Shown: positions 26,726 to 36,047 of the stretch, in pieces
Numbering within the stretch: position 1 is the first letter of the stretch
How the letters are laid out: every line of letters starts with the position of its first letter
NCBI GenBank assembly: GCA_020635015.1
Contig: JACKAP010000001.1
Span: 372,001-436,000, forward strand
Length of the DNA: 64,000 nt
Source of the DNA: Calditrichia bacterium
GTDB lineage: Bacteria > Calditrichota > Calditrichia > RBG-13-44-9 > J075
Direction: 5' to 3'
The notes under the pieces: generated by a model
What the model saw: the letters and a program-made list of their open reading frames with translations, nothing else
Databases searched by the model: none
Told to the model about the DNA's origin: nothing
Translations under genes and position numbers: made by a program

Positions 26726-28222
26726 ATGCCGCCATTCTTCATGAATGTCGTCAGTAATTCGGATCTCTGGATGTTCATTTCCAGTAAGGGAGGGTTAACC
26801 GCCGGCCGCCGCAATCCGGATAACGCGCTGTTCCCATACTACACCGATGATCAAATTCATGATGCCGGCGAGATAACCGGTCATAAAGCCATTGTGTTTG
26901 TGACCAAAGACGGAAAATCGTTTCTCTGGGAACCTTTTTCAGCGCGGTATGCCGGTGTTTACCGGTTTGAGCGGAATATTTATAAAAATATCATCGGCAA
27001 TAAGCTGATATTCGAAGAAGTCAATCATGATTTAAATATCTGTTTTCGCTATGCCTGGTTGAATTGCAATGAATTCGGTTTTGTGATAAGAGCCCAGATC
27101 GAAAATCTGAATTCGATGCCGGTCAATGTGAATATTCTGAACGGCATTCAGAATATTTTACCGGCCCAGGTGGAACGCCGGCTGCAGTTGGAATACAGCA
27201 CGTTGGTAGACGGCTATAAGAAAAGTGAGCTGCGGGAGGCGTCCGGTCTGGGATTGTTCATCCTGAGCTCGGTGCCGACGGATAAAGCCGAGCCGAACGA
27301 ATCGTTGAAAGCAAACACGGTCTGGTCTGCCGGCCTGGAAGATGCAACCATCCTCTTGTCGGCCCGGCAGTTGGAGCGGTTCCGCCGCGGCCTGGCTGTC
27401 CGCCAGGAAACGGATGTGCGGGGTGTTCGCGGCGCCTATTTTTTACAATCGGAAATCGAACTGGCGCCCGGCAGCGGGAAGACCTGGTATATTGTTGCCG
27501 ACATAAATAAAGATCACAGCGATGTGGCGGCCCTGTCCGATTTCTTGACTTCCCGGCCAAATTTTCAGCAACGGATTGAAGATGCCATCTTAAACGACAG
27601 CGAACGCCTGAAGATAAAGATCGCCCAGGCCGATGGCTGTCAACTTACCGACGATGCATTCAACAACTTCCGCCATTTTTCGAATACGCTCTACAACATC
27701 ATGCGCGGCGGCATTTTTGATAATGGGTATCTGGTTGAGAAAGATGATTTTCTGCGATTTCTTCAAACGGCAAACCGCGACACCGCTCAAAAATATGGGC
27801 CGGTGCTGGATGGCTTGCCCGGGCAATTAAATGTTAACGACCTGCTGCAGCACATACCCGCGCCGGATCCGAATTTGGAGAGGCTCGCTTCCCAGTATTT
27901 ACCGCTGACGTTTAGCCGCCGCCATGGCGATCCCAGCCGCCCCTGGAACCAATTCTCGATTGAGTTAAAAGATGAGCAAGGGAATAAAAAACTCGATTAC
28001 CAGGGAAATTGGCGGGACATTTTTCAGAACTGGGAAGCGCTGGCCTTATCCTATCCTGAATATCTTGAACATATGATCGCCAGTTCGTCAGCGCCTCGAC
28101 CGCCGACGGATATAATCCCTACCGGGTCGTTCGTGACGGCTTCGATTGGGAGGTGGTGGATCCTGCCGATCCCTGGTCCCATATCGGGTATTGGGGAGAC
28201 CACCAGATCATTTATTTGCTGA
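26726..28222 (+). CDS. Clan GH-Q beta-glucan phosphorylase-like protein, N-terminal piece
   Basis: This is the N-terminal half of a large cytoplasmic enzyme of the GH94/GH149/GH161 type, which phosphorolyses beta-linked gluco-oligosaccharides to glucose-1-phosphate. 'DLWMFISSKGGLTAGRRNPD' and 'ALFPYYTDDQIHDAGEITG' belong to the N-terminal beta-sandwich. The true start is probably upstream: the same frame is open from 26588 and reads 'GEAYFKISNFDQMPPFFMN', and ATGs at 26571/26574 lie in a neighbouring frame. Near 28085 one base appears to be missing (GCCAGTTC for an expected GCCAAGTTC); the correct continuation 'SASTADGYNPYRVVRDGFDW' lies in the frame of the next piece. No signal peptide is seen. 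The specific GH family is not certain; context favours beta-1,3-glucan. Confidence 0.75.
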   Translation: MPPFFMNVVSNSDLWMFISSKGGLTAGRRNPDNALFPYYTDDQIHDAGEITGHKAIVFVTKDGKSFLWEPFSARYAGVYRFERNIYKNIIGNKLIFEEVNHDLNICFRYAWLNCNEFGFVIRAQIENLNSMPVNVNILNGIQNILPAQVERRLQLEYSTLVDGYKKSELREASGLGLFILSSVPTDKAEPNESLKANTVWSAGLEDATILLSARQLERFRRGLAVRQETDVRGVRGAYFLQSEIELAPGSGKTWYIVADINKDHSDVAALSDFLTSRPNFQQRIEDAILNDSERLKIKIAQADGCQLTDDAFNNFRHFSNTLYNIMRGGIFDNGYLVEKDDFLRFLQTANRDTAQKYGPVLDGLPGQLNVNDLLQHIPAPDPNLERLASQYLPLTFSRRHGDPSRPWNQFSIELKDEQGNKKLDYQGNWRDIFQNWEALALSYPEYLEHMIASSSAPRPPTDIIPTGSFVTASIGRWWILPIPGPISGIGETTRSFIC

Positions 28223-30066
28223 AGCTGCTCGAATTATCCCATAAATATCATCCGGGAAAACTCCAGTCGTTACTATCCAAAGCGATCTTTACCTATGCCA
28301 ATGTCCCCTACCGGATTAAGCCATACCATGACATTCTTCAGGACCCGCACAACACCATCGATTTTGATTTTGAGCTGGATGACGCTATCCATGCGCGCGT
28401 GCAAGCCCGGGGTACAGACGGGAAATTCATCTGTCTTGAAGACGGCGGGATATACCATGTCAATCTGCTGGAAAAACTGCTCGTTCCGCTGTTGGTCAAA
28501 TTTTCCAATTTTGTACCCGGGGCCGGCATCTGGATGAATACCCAGCGGCCGGAATGGAATGATGCCAATAACGCCCTGGTCGGATATGGCGCATCGATGG
28601 TAACCCTATACTATCTGCGGCGCTATGTCGAGTTTGGGATTGAACTCCTCGAAGCCGCGGCGGCTGAACGCATCGAGATATCCGCTGAAGTTGTGGCCTT
28701 TTTTGTCCAGATAAAAGCGGCCCTGGAAAAATACCGGCACTTGCTGGGAGACGCCATTTCCGATCGCGACCGGAAAAGATTTTTGGATCAGGTCGGGCAG
28801 GCGGGCAGTGATTACCGGGTGAACTTCTACCAAAATGGCTTCAGCGGTGAACGGCACTCACTGGACATCCGTGAAGTGGTCGACTTACTGCGATTGGGAA
28901 AGCAATATATCGATCATTCCATCGCGACCAATAAGCGTGATGATGATCTCTACCATGCCTATAATCTAATCGATCTTCGCGACCCCGATGCAGTTTCGAT
29001 TCGCCGCCTCTATGAAATGCTGGAAGGCCAGGTGGCGGTGCTGAGCGCCGGGTACCTTTCTTGGGAAGCGTCTGTGGCGTTGCTGGATTCGCTGCGGAAA
29101 AGCGCTTTATACCGGGAAGATCAATCGAGCTATCTTTTATATCCGAACCGTGATCTGGCCCGGTTTGCTGACAAAAACCGCATTCCGGAAAAGCTCATCA
29201 AAGATGCCGGGTTGGCGGAAGGAAACAGCGTGCTCGGCAACCGGAATATTTTTGTCAAGGATGCTGCCGGAAATTGGCATTTTAATCGCAATCTGCGCAA
29301 TGCCAGATTGCTGAAAGAAGCACTTGCGGAAATAAAGCATCATACCCCGGAAATGAGCGACCGGGAAATTGAACGCACCCTGGAAATCTATGAAGCCGTT
29401 TTTGATCACCAGTCTTTTACCGGCAGATCGGGCACTTTTTATAAGTATGAAGGGCTGGGGTCTATTTATTGGCACATGGTATCCAAACTGCTGCTAGCCG
29501 TTCAGGATACCTTTTACCGGGCGCTGGATGCGCAGGCGGATCCTGCCATGCTGGAAGCGCTGAAAGCCCACTATTACGAAATTCGGGCGGGGATCGGCAT
29601 TCATAAAAGTCCGGCACTTTACGGGGCCTTTACCACCGATGCCTACTCCCATACCCCGGAAAACAGCGGGGCGCAGCAGCCGGGAATGACCGGGCAGGTC
29701 AAAGAGGATATTCTCTCCCGCTTCGGTGAGTTCGGCGTGGTGGTGCGAGGCAGCAAGATCCAATTTCATCCGGCCTTGTTGAAACCGGCGGAATTCCTGA
29801 GTAAACCGCAGGTGTTTGAATATTACGATGTGCACAATGCACAACAGTCCCTCGCCCTGAACCCCGCTATGCTGGCATTTACCATCTGCCAGGTGCCGGT
29901 CGTTGTTCAGTTGGGCAAAGAAAACAAGGTCCTGGTTACCCTTCAGGCGGGGGGGGAGATTGAAACGGAAGGGCTTGAAATCGAAGCGGCTCTCAGCAAA
30001 TCCATCTTTAACCGTGATGGCACCGTCGCGAAAGTGGAGGTGCGGATTGCCAGTCATGCGCAGTGA
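28153..30066 (+). CDS. Clan GH-Q beta-glucan phosphorylase-like protein, C-terminal piece
   Basis: This piece contains the (alpha/alpha)6 catalytic barrel. 'DPWSHIGYWGDHQIIYLLKL' opens the barrel, and 'EWNDANNALVGYG' carries the probable general-acid aspartate (residue 137 of this piece), matching the position of the catalytic Asp in GH94-type phosphorylases. 'GAQQPGMTGQVKED' follows near the end, with a C-terminal beta-domain. The GTG start at 28153 is only the first in-frame start codon; the real protein joins the preceding piece and would be about 1,110-1,160 residues, a size typical of GH149/GH161 enzymes. Oligosaccharides delivered by the neighbouring symporter are the likely substrate (inference). 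Confidence 0.8.
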   Translation: MVDPADPWSHIGYWGDHQIIYLLKLLELSHKYHPGKLQSLLSKAIFTYANVPYRIKPYHDILQDPHNTIDFDFELDDAIHARVQARGTDGKFICLEDGGIYHVNLLEKLLVPLLVKFSNFVPGAGIWMNTQRPEWNDANNALVGYGASMVTLYYLRRYVEFGIELLEAAAAERIEISAEVVAFFVQIKAALEKYRHLLGDAISDRDRKRFLDQVGQAGSDYRVNFYQNGFSGERHSLDIREVVDLLRLGKQYIDHSIATNKRDDDLYHAYNLIDLRDPDAVSIRRLYEMLEGQVAVLSAGYLSWEASVALLDSLRKSALYREDQSSYLLYPNRDLARFADKNRIPEKLIKDAGLAEGNSVLGNRNIFVKDAAGNWHFNRNLRNARLLKEALAEIKHHTPEMSDREIERTLEIYEAVFDHQSFTGRSGTFYKYEGLGSIYWHMVSKLLLAVQDTFYRALDAQADPAMLEALKAHYYEIRAGIGIHKSPALYGAFTTDAYSHTPENSGAQQPGMTGQVKEDILSRFGEFGVVVRGSKIQFHPALLKPAEFLSKPQVFEYYDVHNAQQSLALNPAMLAFTICQVPVVVQLGKENKVLVTLQAGGEIETEGLEIEAALSKSIFNRDGTVAKVEVRIASHAQ

Positions 30067-30120
30067 GTGAATGGCAACCGGAGTTGATGCATTGCATTTT
30101 GAGTCAATTAAATTTTGAGA

Positions 30121-30190
30121 CTGGTTGTTGGTTATTGGTTGTTGGCAAAAGAGAGTATAAACCAAAGGCCAACGACCAATAACCAATAAC
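30121..30190. repeat. TTGGTTATTGG-type inverted repeat
   Basis: The left arm CTGGTTGTTGGTTATTGGTT (30121-30140) plus GTTGGC, and the right arm GGCCAACGACCAATAACCAA (30168-30187), enclose about 20 bp. A single-arm relative is at 17638-17677. Confidence 0.8.
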
Positions 30191-30279
30191 GGCTTGAATA
30201 ATGTAAAAAAACTACTTATACAGTGCATAACATCAAGAATCTGCGTTTTAATCATCCACGCTAATTTCAGGAGGTCTCT

Positions 30280-30690
30280 ATGATGTCATCCCCAAACAAA
30301 TCGTCCCGGTTTGTCGCAGGGCTTTGCTTGTCGGCGACGGTTGCAATGATGTTGCTATTTGCAACGACCGGCGCCCTGGGACAGTCTGCCAACGTTGAAA
30401 TTGTTTCCGATGCTTCCGGTATGCGGCTTCAGGTGGCCGGAAAAGATTTCATGGTCAATGGCATGAACTGGGATTATTTCCCGATCGGCACCAATTATTC
30501 CTACAGCTTATGGACCCAACCGGATGATGTGATCAAGGCGGCGCTCGATGCGGAAATGTCTCTGCTGAAAAGCATGGGCGTCAATGCCATCCGCCAATAT
30601 ACCGGGGTTCAGCCTAAATGGGTGCGCTATATTTACGAAAACTATGGCATCTATACCATGCTGAACCACTCCTTTACGCCTACGGCGTAA
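30280..30690 (+). CDS. Clan GH-A glycosidase/outer-membrane-barrel fusion, N-terminal piece
   Basis: This piece encodes a signal peptide (hydrophobic stretch about residues 15-36, ending 'GALGQ') and the first strands of a GH2/GH5-like TIM barrel: 'FMVNGMNWDYFPIGTNYSYS' and 'LLKSMGVNAIRQYTGVQPKW'. A strong AGGAGGT precedes the ATG. The frame breaks at about 30672, where restoring one T to CCTTTACG yields 'NHSFYAYGVTLDG' and continues into the next piece. The complete gene spans 30280-33457. Confidence 0.8.
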   Translation: MMSSPNKSSRFVAGLCLSATVAMMLLFATTGALGQSANVEIVSDASGMRLQVAGKDFMVNGMNWDYFPIGTNYSYSLWTQPDDVIKAALDAEMSLLKSMGVNAIRQYTGVQPKWVRYIYENYGIYTMLNHSFTPTA

Positions 30691-31838
30691 CCCTGGACGG
30701 CGCCTACATTGCCAACACCGAGTATTCCGATCCCCGGGTACGGGAGTACCTGCTGGCGGAAGTGAAGGCCCTGGTGAAGGAGTTCCAGGGCGTGCCCGGC
30801 GTGCTGATGTACCTGCTGGGAAATGAGAACAACTACGGCCTGTTTTGGGAAGGTGCCGAAACGGAAGACATTCCCCTGGAAGATCGGAAGTCGACCATCC
30901 GCGCCCGCCACATGTACAAGCTTTTCAATGAAGCTGCGGTCGCGATGAAGGCGATCGACACCACGGTGCCGGTAGCGATGTGCAATGGCGATATGCTGTT
31001 CATCGATATCATCGCCGAGGAGTGCAAGGATGTCGATATCTACGGCACTAATATGTACCGGGGACTTTCCTTCGGCGATGCATTTCAAGTGACCAGGGAA
31101 AAACTCAACAAGCCGATTCTCTTCACCGAATTTGGCTCCGATGCGTTTAATGCCCTGGAAAATGCGGAAGATCAGTATTCCCAGGCCAAATATATGGTGG
31201 CAAACTGGCAGGAGATTTATGAGAATGCCGCCGGCCTCGGTAAAACCGGAAATTCGATCGGCGGCTTCACCTTCCAGTTCAGCGACGGCTGGTGGAAATA
31301 CGGCCAGACCAAGAACCTGAGCGTTCACGACAACAATGCCTCCTGGTCGAACGGCGGCTACCAGTTCGACTTCCGGGAAGGCGTGAACAATATGAATGAG
31401 GAATGGTTCGGCATCTGCGCCAAGGGGCCGACCAATGCCCGCGGGCTGTATCAGCTCTATCCCCGGGCAGCGTATTATGCCTTGAAAAAGGCCCATATGC
31501 TGAATCCGTATACGGCCGGCACCACGCTGGAAAGTGTCAAAAAATATTTTGATAACATTTTGATCATGGATGCGGTTCTGGCGGCCAGAAATTGGGCCGC
31601 CCTGGCTGCGCAGCAGACCGGCAAAGTTCGGGTCAGCGGGGTGCGCTTTGAAATGACCACCTTCAGCACCGGCGGTGACTTGATCACCACCCCGGACGAA
31701 GCGCTGCCCGGTGAACGGTCCTACCCCAATGAACTGGGGTTCGATCACATGCAATCCTTTTATGCGGACATCGAAGCCAAACCCACGGAAAGTGTGCGGG
31801 AATGGTCTCGCTTAATGTGCTGGGCAACGTCCCGCTAA
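30618..31838 (+). CDS. Clan GH-A glycosidase/outer-membrane-barrel fusion, catalytic piece
   Basis: This piece carries the catalytic core of a retaining TIM-barrel glycosidase. 'MYLLGNENNYGLFW' contains the Asn-Glu acid/base pair and 'KPILFTEFGSDAF' the likely nucleophile Glu, as in GH2-type and related clan GH-A enzymes. 'GGFTFQFSDGWWKYGQ' lies at the end of the barrel. The first 20 or so residues and the last 15 ('WSRLMCWATSR') are out of frame with the real product, which enters from the piece at 30280 and leaves into the piece at 31802. Position in the locus suggests activity on beta-glucan, but the sequence alone does not fix specificity. Confidence 0.8.
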   Translation: MGALYLRKLWHLYHAEPLLYAYGVTLDGAYIANTEYSDPRVREYLLAEVKALVKEFQGVPGVLMYLLGNENNYGLFWEGAETEDIPLEDRKSTIRARHMYKLFNEAAVAMKAIDTTVPVAMCNGDMLFIDIIAEECKDVDIYGTNMYRGLSFGDAFQVTREKLNKPILFTEFGSDAFNALENAEDQYSQAKYMVANWQEIYENAAGLGKTGNSIGGFTFQFSDGWWKYGQTKNLSVHDNNASWSNGGYQFDFREGVNNMNEEWFGICAKGPTNARGLYQLYPRAAYYALKKAHMLNPYTAGTTLESVKKYFDNILIMDAVLAARNWAALAAQQTGKVRVSGVRFEMTTFSTGGDLITTPDEALPGERSYPNELGFDHMQSFYADIEAKPTESVREWSRLMCWATSR

Positions 31839-33457
31839 ATCCCATCGATGAAATTTTTTATGAAAATACCGGCCGCCCCCGGGATGTGCGTACCGATGAA
31901 GGATCATTAACGCTGAGCTCGCTCAACCGGGTCAGAATTTACAAAGCCAATGTTAGTTGGAATAGTCGCCTATTCGACCTGGAAGGTTTTTATCGCACCG
32001 GCCATTATCATTGGGGATACGAAGGGGACTTCTTTGGATTATATCCGGAAGCCAATTACGGCCCGAACGTCGATATTTACAACGGCGTTGCGCCGGTCGG
32101 TTTTGAATTTCACGGTAAAAGATCCCTCAATGGCTTAAAAGTGGCGTTTGGCCCGGAGCTGTGGTGGGGTGCCAACCCGGCGGTATTGGTTAAATACACC
32201 CGCAAGCTGGGCTCGCTGAATGTGACCGGAATTTATCATGAAGATCTTGACGAGCAGGCACCTGCGGTCAGTTCGTTTGCGGTGCCGGTGCCGCCGACCC
32301 GCAGGGCAACCCTCCACGTGGAGACCAAAGTTGCCGGCTTCGGGGTAGACCTTGGGGGGATCTGGGCCGGTGATACCCGGGTCGGGGAAACCTTCCAGAT
32401 CGTCGACGGCACCTCCGGGAGTTACCGGATCTTCCAGGATCAAATTGAATCCAAAGATACCTGGGGTGGAAAAGTCAAGTTGACCCTCTCCAAAGGCCGC
32501 TGGAACTGGTATGCCTCCGGTGCTGCTATGGGATTGGTGGCCGGCGGCGGCGCGGATTATACCCAGACCTTCACCGGCTGGCGCCTGAAAGACAGCGGCA
32601 GCGGCAACCAGTTTAACGTGCTCTCCGGTCTGACCTATAACATGGGCAGTTGGCAAATTGCGCCGAACTTCCTCTGGCAAAAGCCTATCGAAGGCCCGAT
32701 ACCAGGGGATGTGCAGGCTCCGGGAAGGCCGCGTAATGTGCTGGACGATCCGTTTGCCGTCCGCGCCAACCGGGAAACCACTGCCGGTGAAATATTGATC
32801 ACCTACGATCCCACCCCGGCCAGTTGGATGTATGCCTGGGACAGCGATATGGCGGAAGATGCCTCGCTGGCGGCCAGTGTCGGCATTTGTGTATCGCAGC
32901 CATCCCACCACCCAGGATGCGGCGATCGGGATTCTGGGCGACGGCCGTACCACCTTTGCCTTCCCCGGCGCCCCCCCGGCGCGCGACCTCTGGGAGGCGC
33001 ATGCCCGCATCATCTCCAAATCCAGCCCCGGCCAGGGCATTATCGCCAACCTGTTTGCCGGCGATGCCGAGCCGAATGGGGACGATGCGCGCCTGATCCA
33101 CCGTGCTATGGCGGCGATATCCGCTTCATTATGAACCATTACAAGCTGACCGCCATGGCGAAAATCAATGATTGGGGTCCCTACGACTATCACCGCGACT
33201 TCAACCTGACCTATCCGCTGCAGTTGATGGCGGATTTATCGACCACGGTGGGAAGACCGCAATGGTTTGATTTGCCGCAAACCCGTTTAGGCTTACGTTT
33301 TACCTGGAGATCCTTGGATCAATATTCGCCCCGCTATTGCCCGACGAAAGTCCTGAATGATATCGGCGAATGGGTATGTGATCCTATGGCGGATGGGTTC
33401 TCGAACGGAAGTGAATGGGAAATTAGAACTTACCTTCATTTTAACATCGGTATGTAA
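31802..33457 (+). CDS. Clan GH-A glycosidase/outer-membrane-barrel fusion, barrel piece
   Basis: This C-terminal region of about 530 residues consists of short alternating polar/hydrophobic strands rich in Tyr, Trp and Gly ('LKVAFGPELWWGANPAVLVK', 'RWNWYASGAAMGLVAGGG'), as in outer-membrane beta-barrels. Residues about 360-440 are out of frame: between roughly 32885 and 33105 the neighbouring frame reads 'VYRSHPTTQDAAIGILGDGR' and 'ARIISKSSPGQGIIANLFAG', so two compensating frameshifts flank that stretch. Upstream, the frame links to the glycosidase piece around 31800 ('SLNVLGNVPLNPIDEIFYEN'). The intact protein of about 1,055 residues would be an exported glycosidase tethered to its own outer-membrane barrel. 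Confidence 0.7.
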   Translation: MVSLNVLGNVPLNPIDEIFYENTGRPRDVRTDEGSLTLSSLNRVRIYKANVSWNSRLFDLEGFYRTGHYHWGYEGDFFGLYPEANYGPNVDIYNGVAPVGFEFHGKRSLNGLKVAFGPELWWGANPAVLVKYTRKLGSLNVTGIYHEDLDEQAPAVSSFAVPVPPTRRATLHVETKVAGFGVDLGGIWAGDTRVGETFQIVDGTSGSYRIFQDQIESKDTWGGKVKLTLSKGRWNWYASGAAMGLVAGGGADYTQTFTGWRLKDSGSGNQFNVLSGLTYNMGSWQIAPNFLWQKPIEGPIPGDVQAPGRPRNVLDDPFAVRANRETTAGEILITYDPTPASWMYAWDSDMAEDASLAASVGICVSQPSHHPGCGDRDSGRRPYHLCLPRRPPGARPLGGACPHHLQIQPRPGHYRQPVCRRCRAEWGRCAPDPPCYGGDIRFIMNHYKLTAMAKINDWGPYDYHRDFNLTYPLQLMADLSTTVGRPQWFDLPQTRLGLRFTWRSLDQYSPRYCPTKVLNDIGEWVCDPMADGFSNGSEWEIRTYLHFNIGM

Positions 33458-33530
33458 CCAGAAAATAAGGGTGTCATAATCATGAATGAACTTACTTATC
33501 AGCATAAAATTGTGTATCGGGAGGTAAGAC

Positions 33531-33662
33531 ATGAATGTTAAAAAATGCTTTCACCTCGTAAAAGCAGTCTTGGTTATTGTGATGATCGGATTTACCGGCT
33601 GTGAAAGGGATATCAACCTGCTGGAACCGGCCGAATATCCGACCAATCCGGATGTTCATTGA
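33531..33662 (+). CDS. Carbohydrate-binding lipoprotein, signal-peptide piece
   Basis: This short frame encodes a lipoprotein signal ('LVIVMIGFTGC', with the lipidated cysteine at residue 24) and the first residues of the mature protein, then hits a stop after 'YPTNPDVH'. Restoring one base near 33655 gives 'DVFIDGFSGGLDYQAF', continuous with the large frame that follows. GGGAGG upstream of the ATG is a good ribosome-binding site. Confidence 0.75.
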   Translation: MNVKKCFHLVKAVLVIVMIGFTGCERDINLLEPAEYPTNPDVH

Positions 33663-35994
33663 TGGATTTAGCGGCGGGCTGGACTATCAGGCCTTTCTGA
33701 ATACGAAGCTGGATGCGATTACCATCGATACCGACGATAAATATGCCGGAGAGTCGTCGCTGCGCATCACGGTGCCCAGCGAGGGCGATCCCTCCGGCTT
33801 CTTTTCCGGCGGTGCGTTTGTTGCTCCCGGCGCCCGGGATTTATCCGGGTATGATGCGCTGACATTCTGGGCCAAGGCCAGCATGGTCGCGCCGCTCGGT
33901 CTGGTGGGTTTCGGCAATGACAATTCCGGAAGTTCGCTCTACCCGGCTTCCCGCTCCGATATCACCCTGACCACCGCCTGGCAAAAGTTTGTGGTTCCCA
34001 TTCCCGATGCCGGCCGGCTGGCGGCGGAAAAAGGGATGTTCCAGTATTCGGTGGGCGCATTCGAAAAAGCCGGTTTCTATGTCTGGTTCGACGAAGTGCA
34101 GTTCGAAAAGCTGGGAACGGTGGCACAACCGCGAGCCGTCATCACCTCGGATGTCGTCAGCGGTGAGGTCGGCGAAACGATCAGTGTCGGGGTTACCGGC
34201 GTCATCTATAATGTCGGCGGCGCCGATGTCACGGTGAATGCGGCACCCGCCTACTTTACCTTCGTGTCTTCCGATGAATCGGTGGCCCGTGTTGGCGCCG
34301 ACGGCACGATTACCGGCGTGAGCGTCGGCAGCGCCGAGATAACCGTTCGCTTGGGTTCTGTGGAAGTGGCGGATCGAATTACCGTCAACGTGCTGACCCC
34401 GGCGCCGCGCCCGACCACCCCCGCGCCGGCTCCCACGGCGGATCCCGCCGATGTGATCTCGATGTTCAGCAACGCCTATACCAATGTTCCGATCGATACC
34501 TGGGATACCAACTGGCTGTTCTCGACCGCCGAGCTCCAGGACATTCAAGTGGCCGGCGATGATGTGAAAAAGTATACCGAGCTCAATTTTGTGGGGATCG
34601 AGTTTGCCACTCAGACCATCGATGCCAGCGACATGACCCATTTCCATCTCGATATTTGGACCCCCAATCCCACCGCAGCGCCGGCCGTGTTTAAAGTGCT
34701 GTTAATTGATTTTGGGCCGAATGGCGTCTTTGACGGCGGTGATGATTCGCAGCATGAATTGACCTTTACCAGTCCGCTGCTCGCCACCGAGAGCTGGGTG
34801 AGCCTGGATATTCCGCTGGCCGATTTTACCGGATTGACCAGCAGAGCGCACCTGGCCCAACTGGTGCTCTCCGGCGATCTCAGCACCGTCTATGTCGATA
34901 ATGTTTATTTCCGCCGGGGCGGTGGCGGTACGTCTACCGAACCCACTGAAGCAGCGCCCGCGCCGACGCAGCCGGCCGCGAACGTGGTTTCCCTGTTCAG
35001 CAATGCCTACACCAATGTGCCGGTCGATACCTGGTCCGCCGAGTGGGACAATGCCGATGTCGCCGACCTGCAGGTGGCCGGCGATGACACCAAGCTCTAT
35101 ACCAACCTGGTGTTTGCCGGGATCGAGTTCACCACCCAAACGGTCGACGCTTCCGCGATGAGTCATTTCCATCTGGATATCTGGACCCCCAATTCCACCG
35201 CGGCGCCGGCGGTCTTCAAGATCAAGCTGGTCGACTTTGGGGCGGACGGCGCCTTTGGGGGCGGCGATGATGTGGAGCATGAGCTGACCCTCGATGCAAC
35301 CACCACCCCGGCGATCGCCTCCGAAAGCTGGGTGGGCCTCGACATTCCGCTGGCCGATTTCACCGGGCTGACCACCACCGGTCACCTGGCGCAGTTGATC
35401 ATCTCCGGCGATCTGAGCACGCTCTATGTCGACAATATTTATTTTTACACCTCTGGCGGCGGAACCGGCACCGAGCCGGCAACGCCGGCGCCCACACCGA
35501 CTTTTGCCGCCGGGGATGTCATCTCCCTGTTTAGCAATCCCTACAGCAACGTGACGGTCGATACCTGGTCTGCCGATTGGGACAATGCCGATGTCGCCGA
35601 TGTGCAGGTATCCGGCAATGATACCAAACTCTACACTAACCTGGTGTTTGCCGGGATCGAGTTCACCTCGCAGACCATCGACGCCACGGACATGACCCAT
35701 TTTCACATGCAGATCTGGACCCCCGATCCGTCCGCGCCCCCGGCAGTTTTCCGGATCAAGCTGGTCGACTTTGGGGCAGACGGCGCTTTTGGCGGCGGCG
35801 ATGATGTGGAGCATGAGCTGACCTTCGACGAGGGCACCACCCCGGCATTGGCTGCCGGCGCATGGATTACGTTTAATATTCCGCTATCCGACTTCACCGG
35901 TCTGGTGACCCGGGGACATGTTGCCCAGTTGATCATCGTGGGCGATCCCTTCCCGGATACGGTCTATGTGGACAATGTGCTGTTCCATAAGTAG
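33601..35994 (+). CDS. Multi-domain carbohydrate-binding lipoprotein with three tandem modules
   Basis: This is the main piece of a surface or periplasmic lipoprotein whose true start is at 33531. An N-terminal jelly-roll-like domain (about residues 20-180) is followed by a Big_2-type Ig domain (about 185-265), a Pro/Thr/Ala linker, and three tandem modules of about 155 residues (about 280-440, 455-615, 625-797). The modules share 'FSNAYTNVPVDTWSAEWDNA', 'THFHLDIWTPN' and a Ca-binding-like 'FGADGAFGGGDDVEHEL' segment. Modules 2 and 3 are nearly identical at DNA level over long stretches. No catalytic motif is seen, so it probably binds glucan, like SusE/F-type proteins, although it has no similarity to them. 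A single related module occurs in the T9SS protein at 40071. Confidence 0.8.
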   Translation: MKGISTCWNRPNIRPIRMFIDGFSGGLDYQAFLNTKLDAITIDTDDKYAGESSLRITVPSEGDPSGFFSGGAFVAPGARDLSGYDALTFWAKASMVAPLGLVGFGNDNSGSSLYPASRSDITLTTAWQKFVVPIPDAGRLAAEKGMFQYSVGAFEKAGFYVWFDEVQFEKLGTVAQPRAVITSDVVSGEVGETISVGVTGVIYNVGGADVTVNAAPAYFTFVSSDESVARVGADGTITGVSVGSAEITVRLGSVEVADRITVNVLTPAPRPTTPAPAPTADPADVISMFSNAYTNVPIDTWDTNWLFSTAELQDIQVAGDDVKKYTELNFVGIEFATQTIDASDMTHFHLDIWTPNPTAAPAVFKVLLIDFGPNGVFDGGDDSQHELTFTSPLLATESWVSLDIPLADFTGLTSRAHLAQLVLSGDLSTVYVDNVYFRRGGGGTSTEPTEAAPAPTQPAANVVSLFSNAYTNVPVDTWSAEWDNADVADLQVAGDDTKLYTNLVFAGIEFTTQTVDASAMSHFHLDIWTPNSTAAPAVFKIKLVDFGADGAFGGGDDVEHELTLDATTTPAIASESWVGLDIPLADFTGLTTTGHLAQLIISGDLSTLYVDNIYFYTSGGGTGTEPATPAPTPTFAAGDVISLFSNPYSNVTVDTWSADWDNADVADVQVSGNDTKLYTNLVFAGIEFTSQTIDATDMTHFHMQIWTPDPSAPPAVFRIKLVDFGADGAFGGGDDVEHELTFDEGTTPALAAGAWITFNIPLSDFTGLVTRGHVAQLIIVGDPFPDTVYVDNVLFHK

Positions 35995-36047
35995 GATGGG
36001 CCAGCGGGATATTGATCCGGTAGTGGCAATGTAATTAACTATCGATA

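Noticed and set aside
34702..35814. 370-codon antisense open frame across the tandem binding modules
   Set aside because: It repeats with the same period as the sense modules and has no signal, motif or ribosome-binding site.
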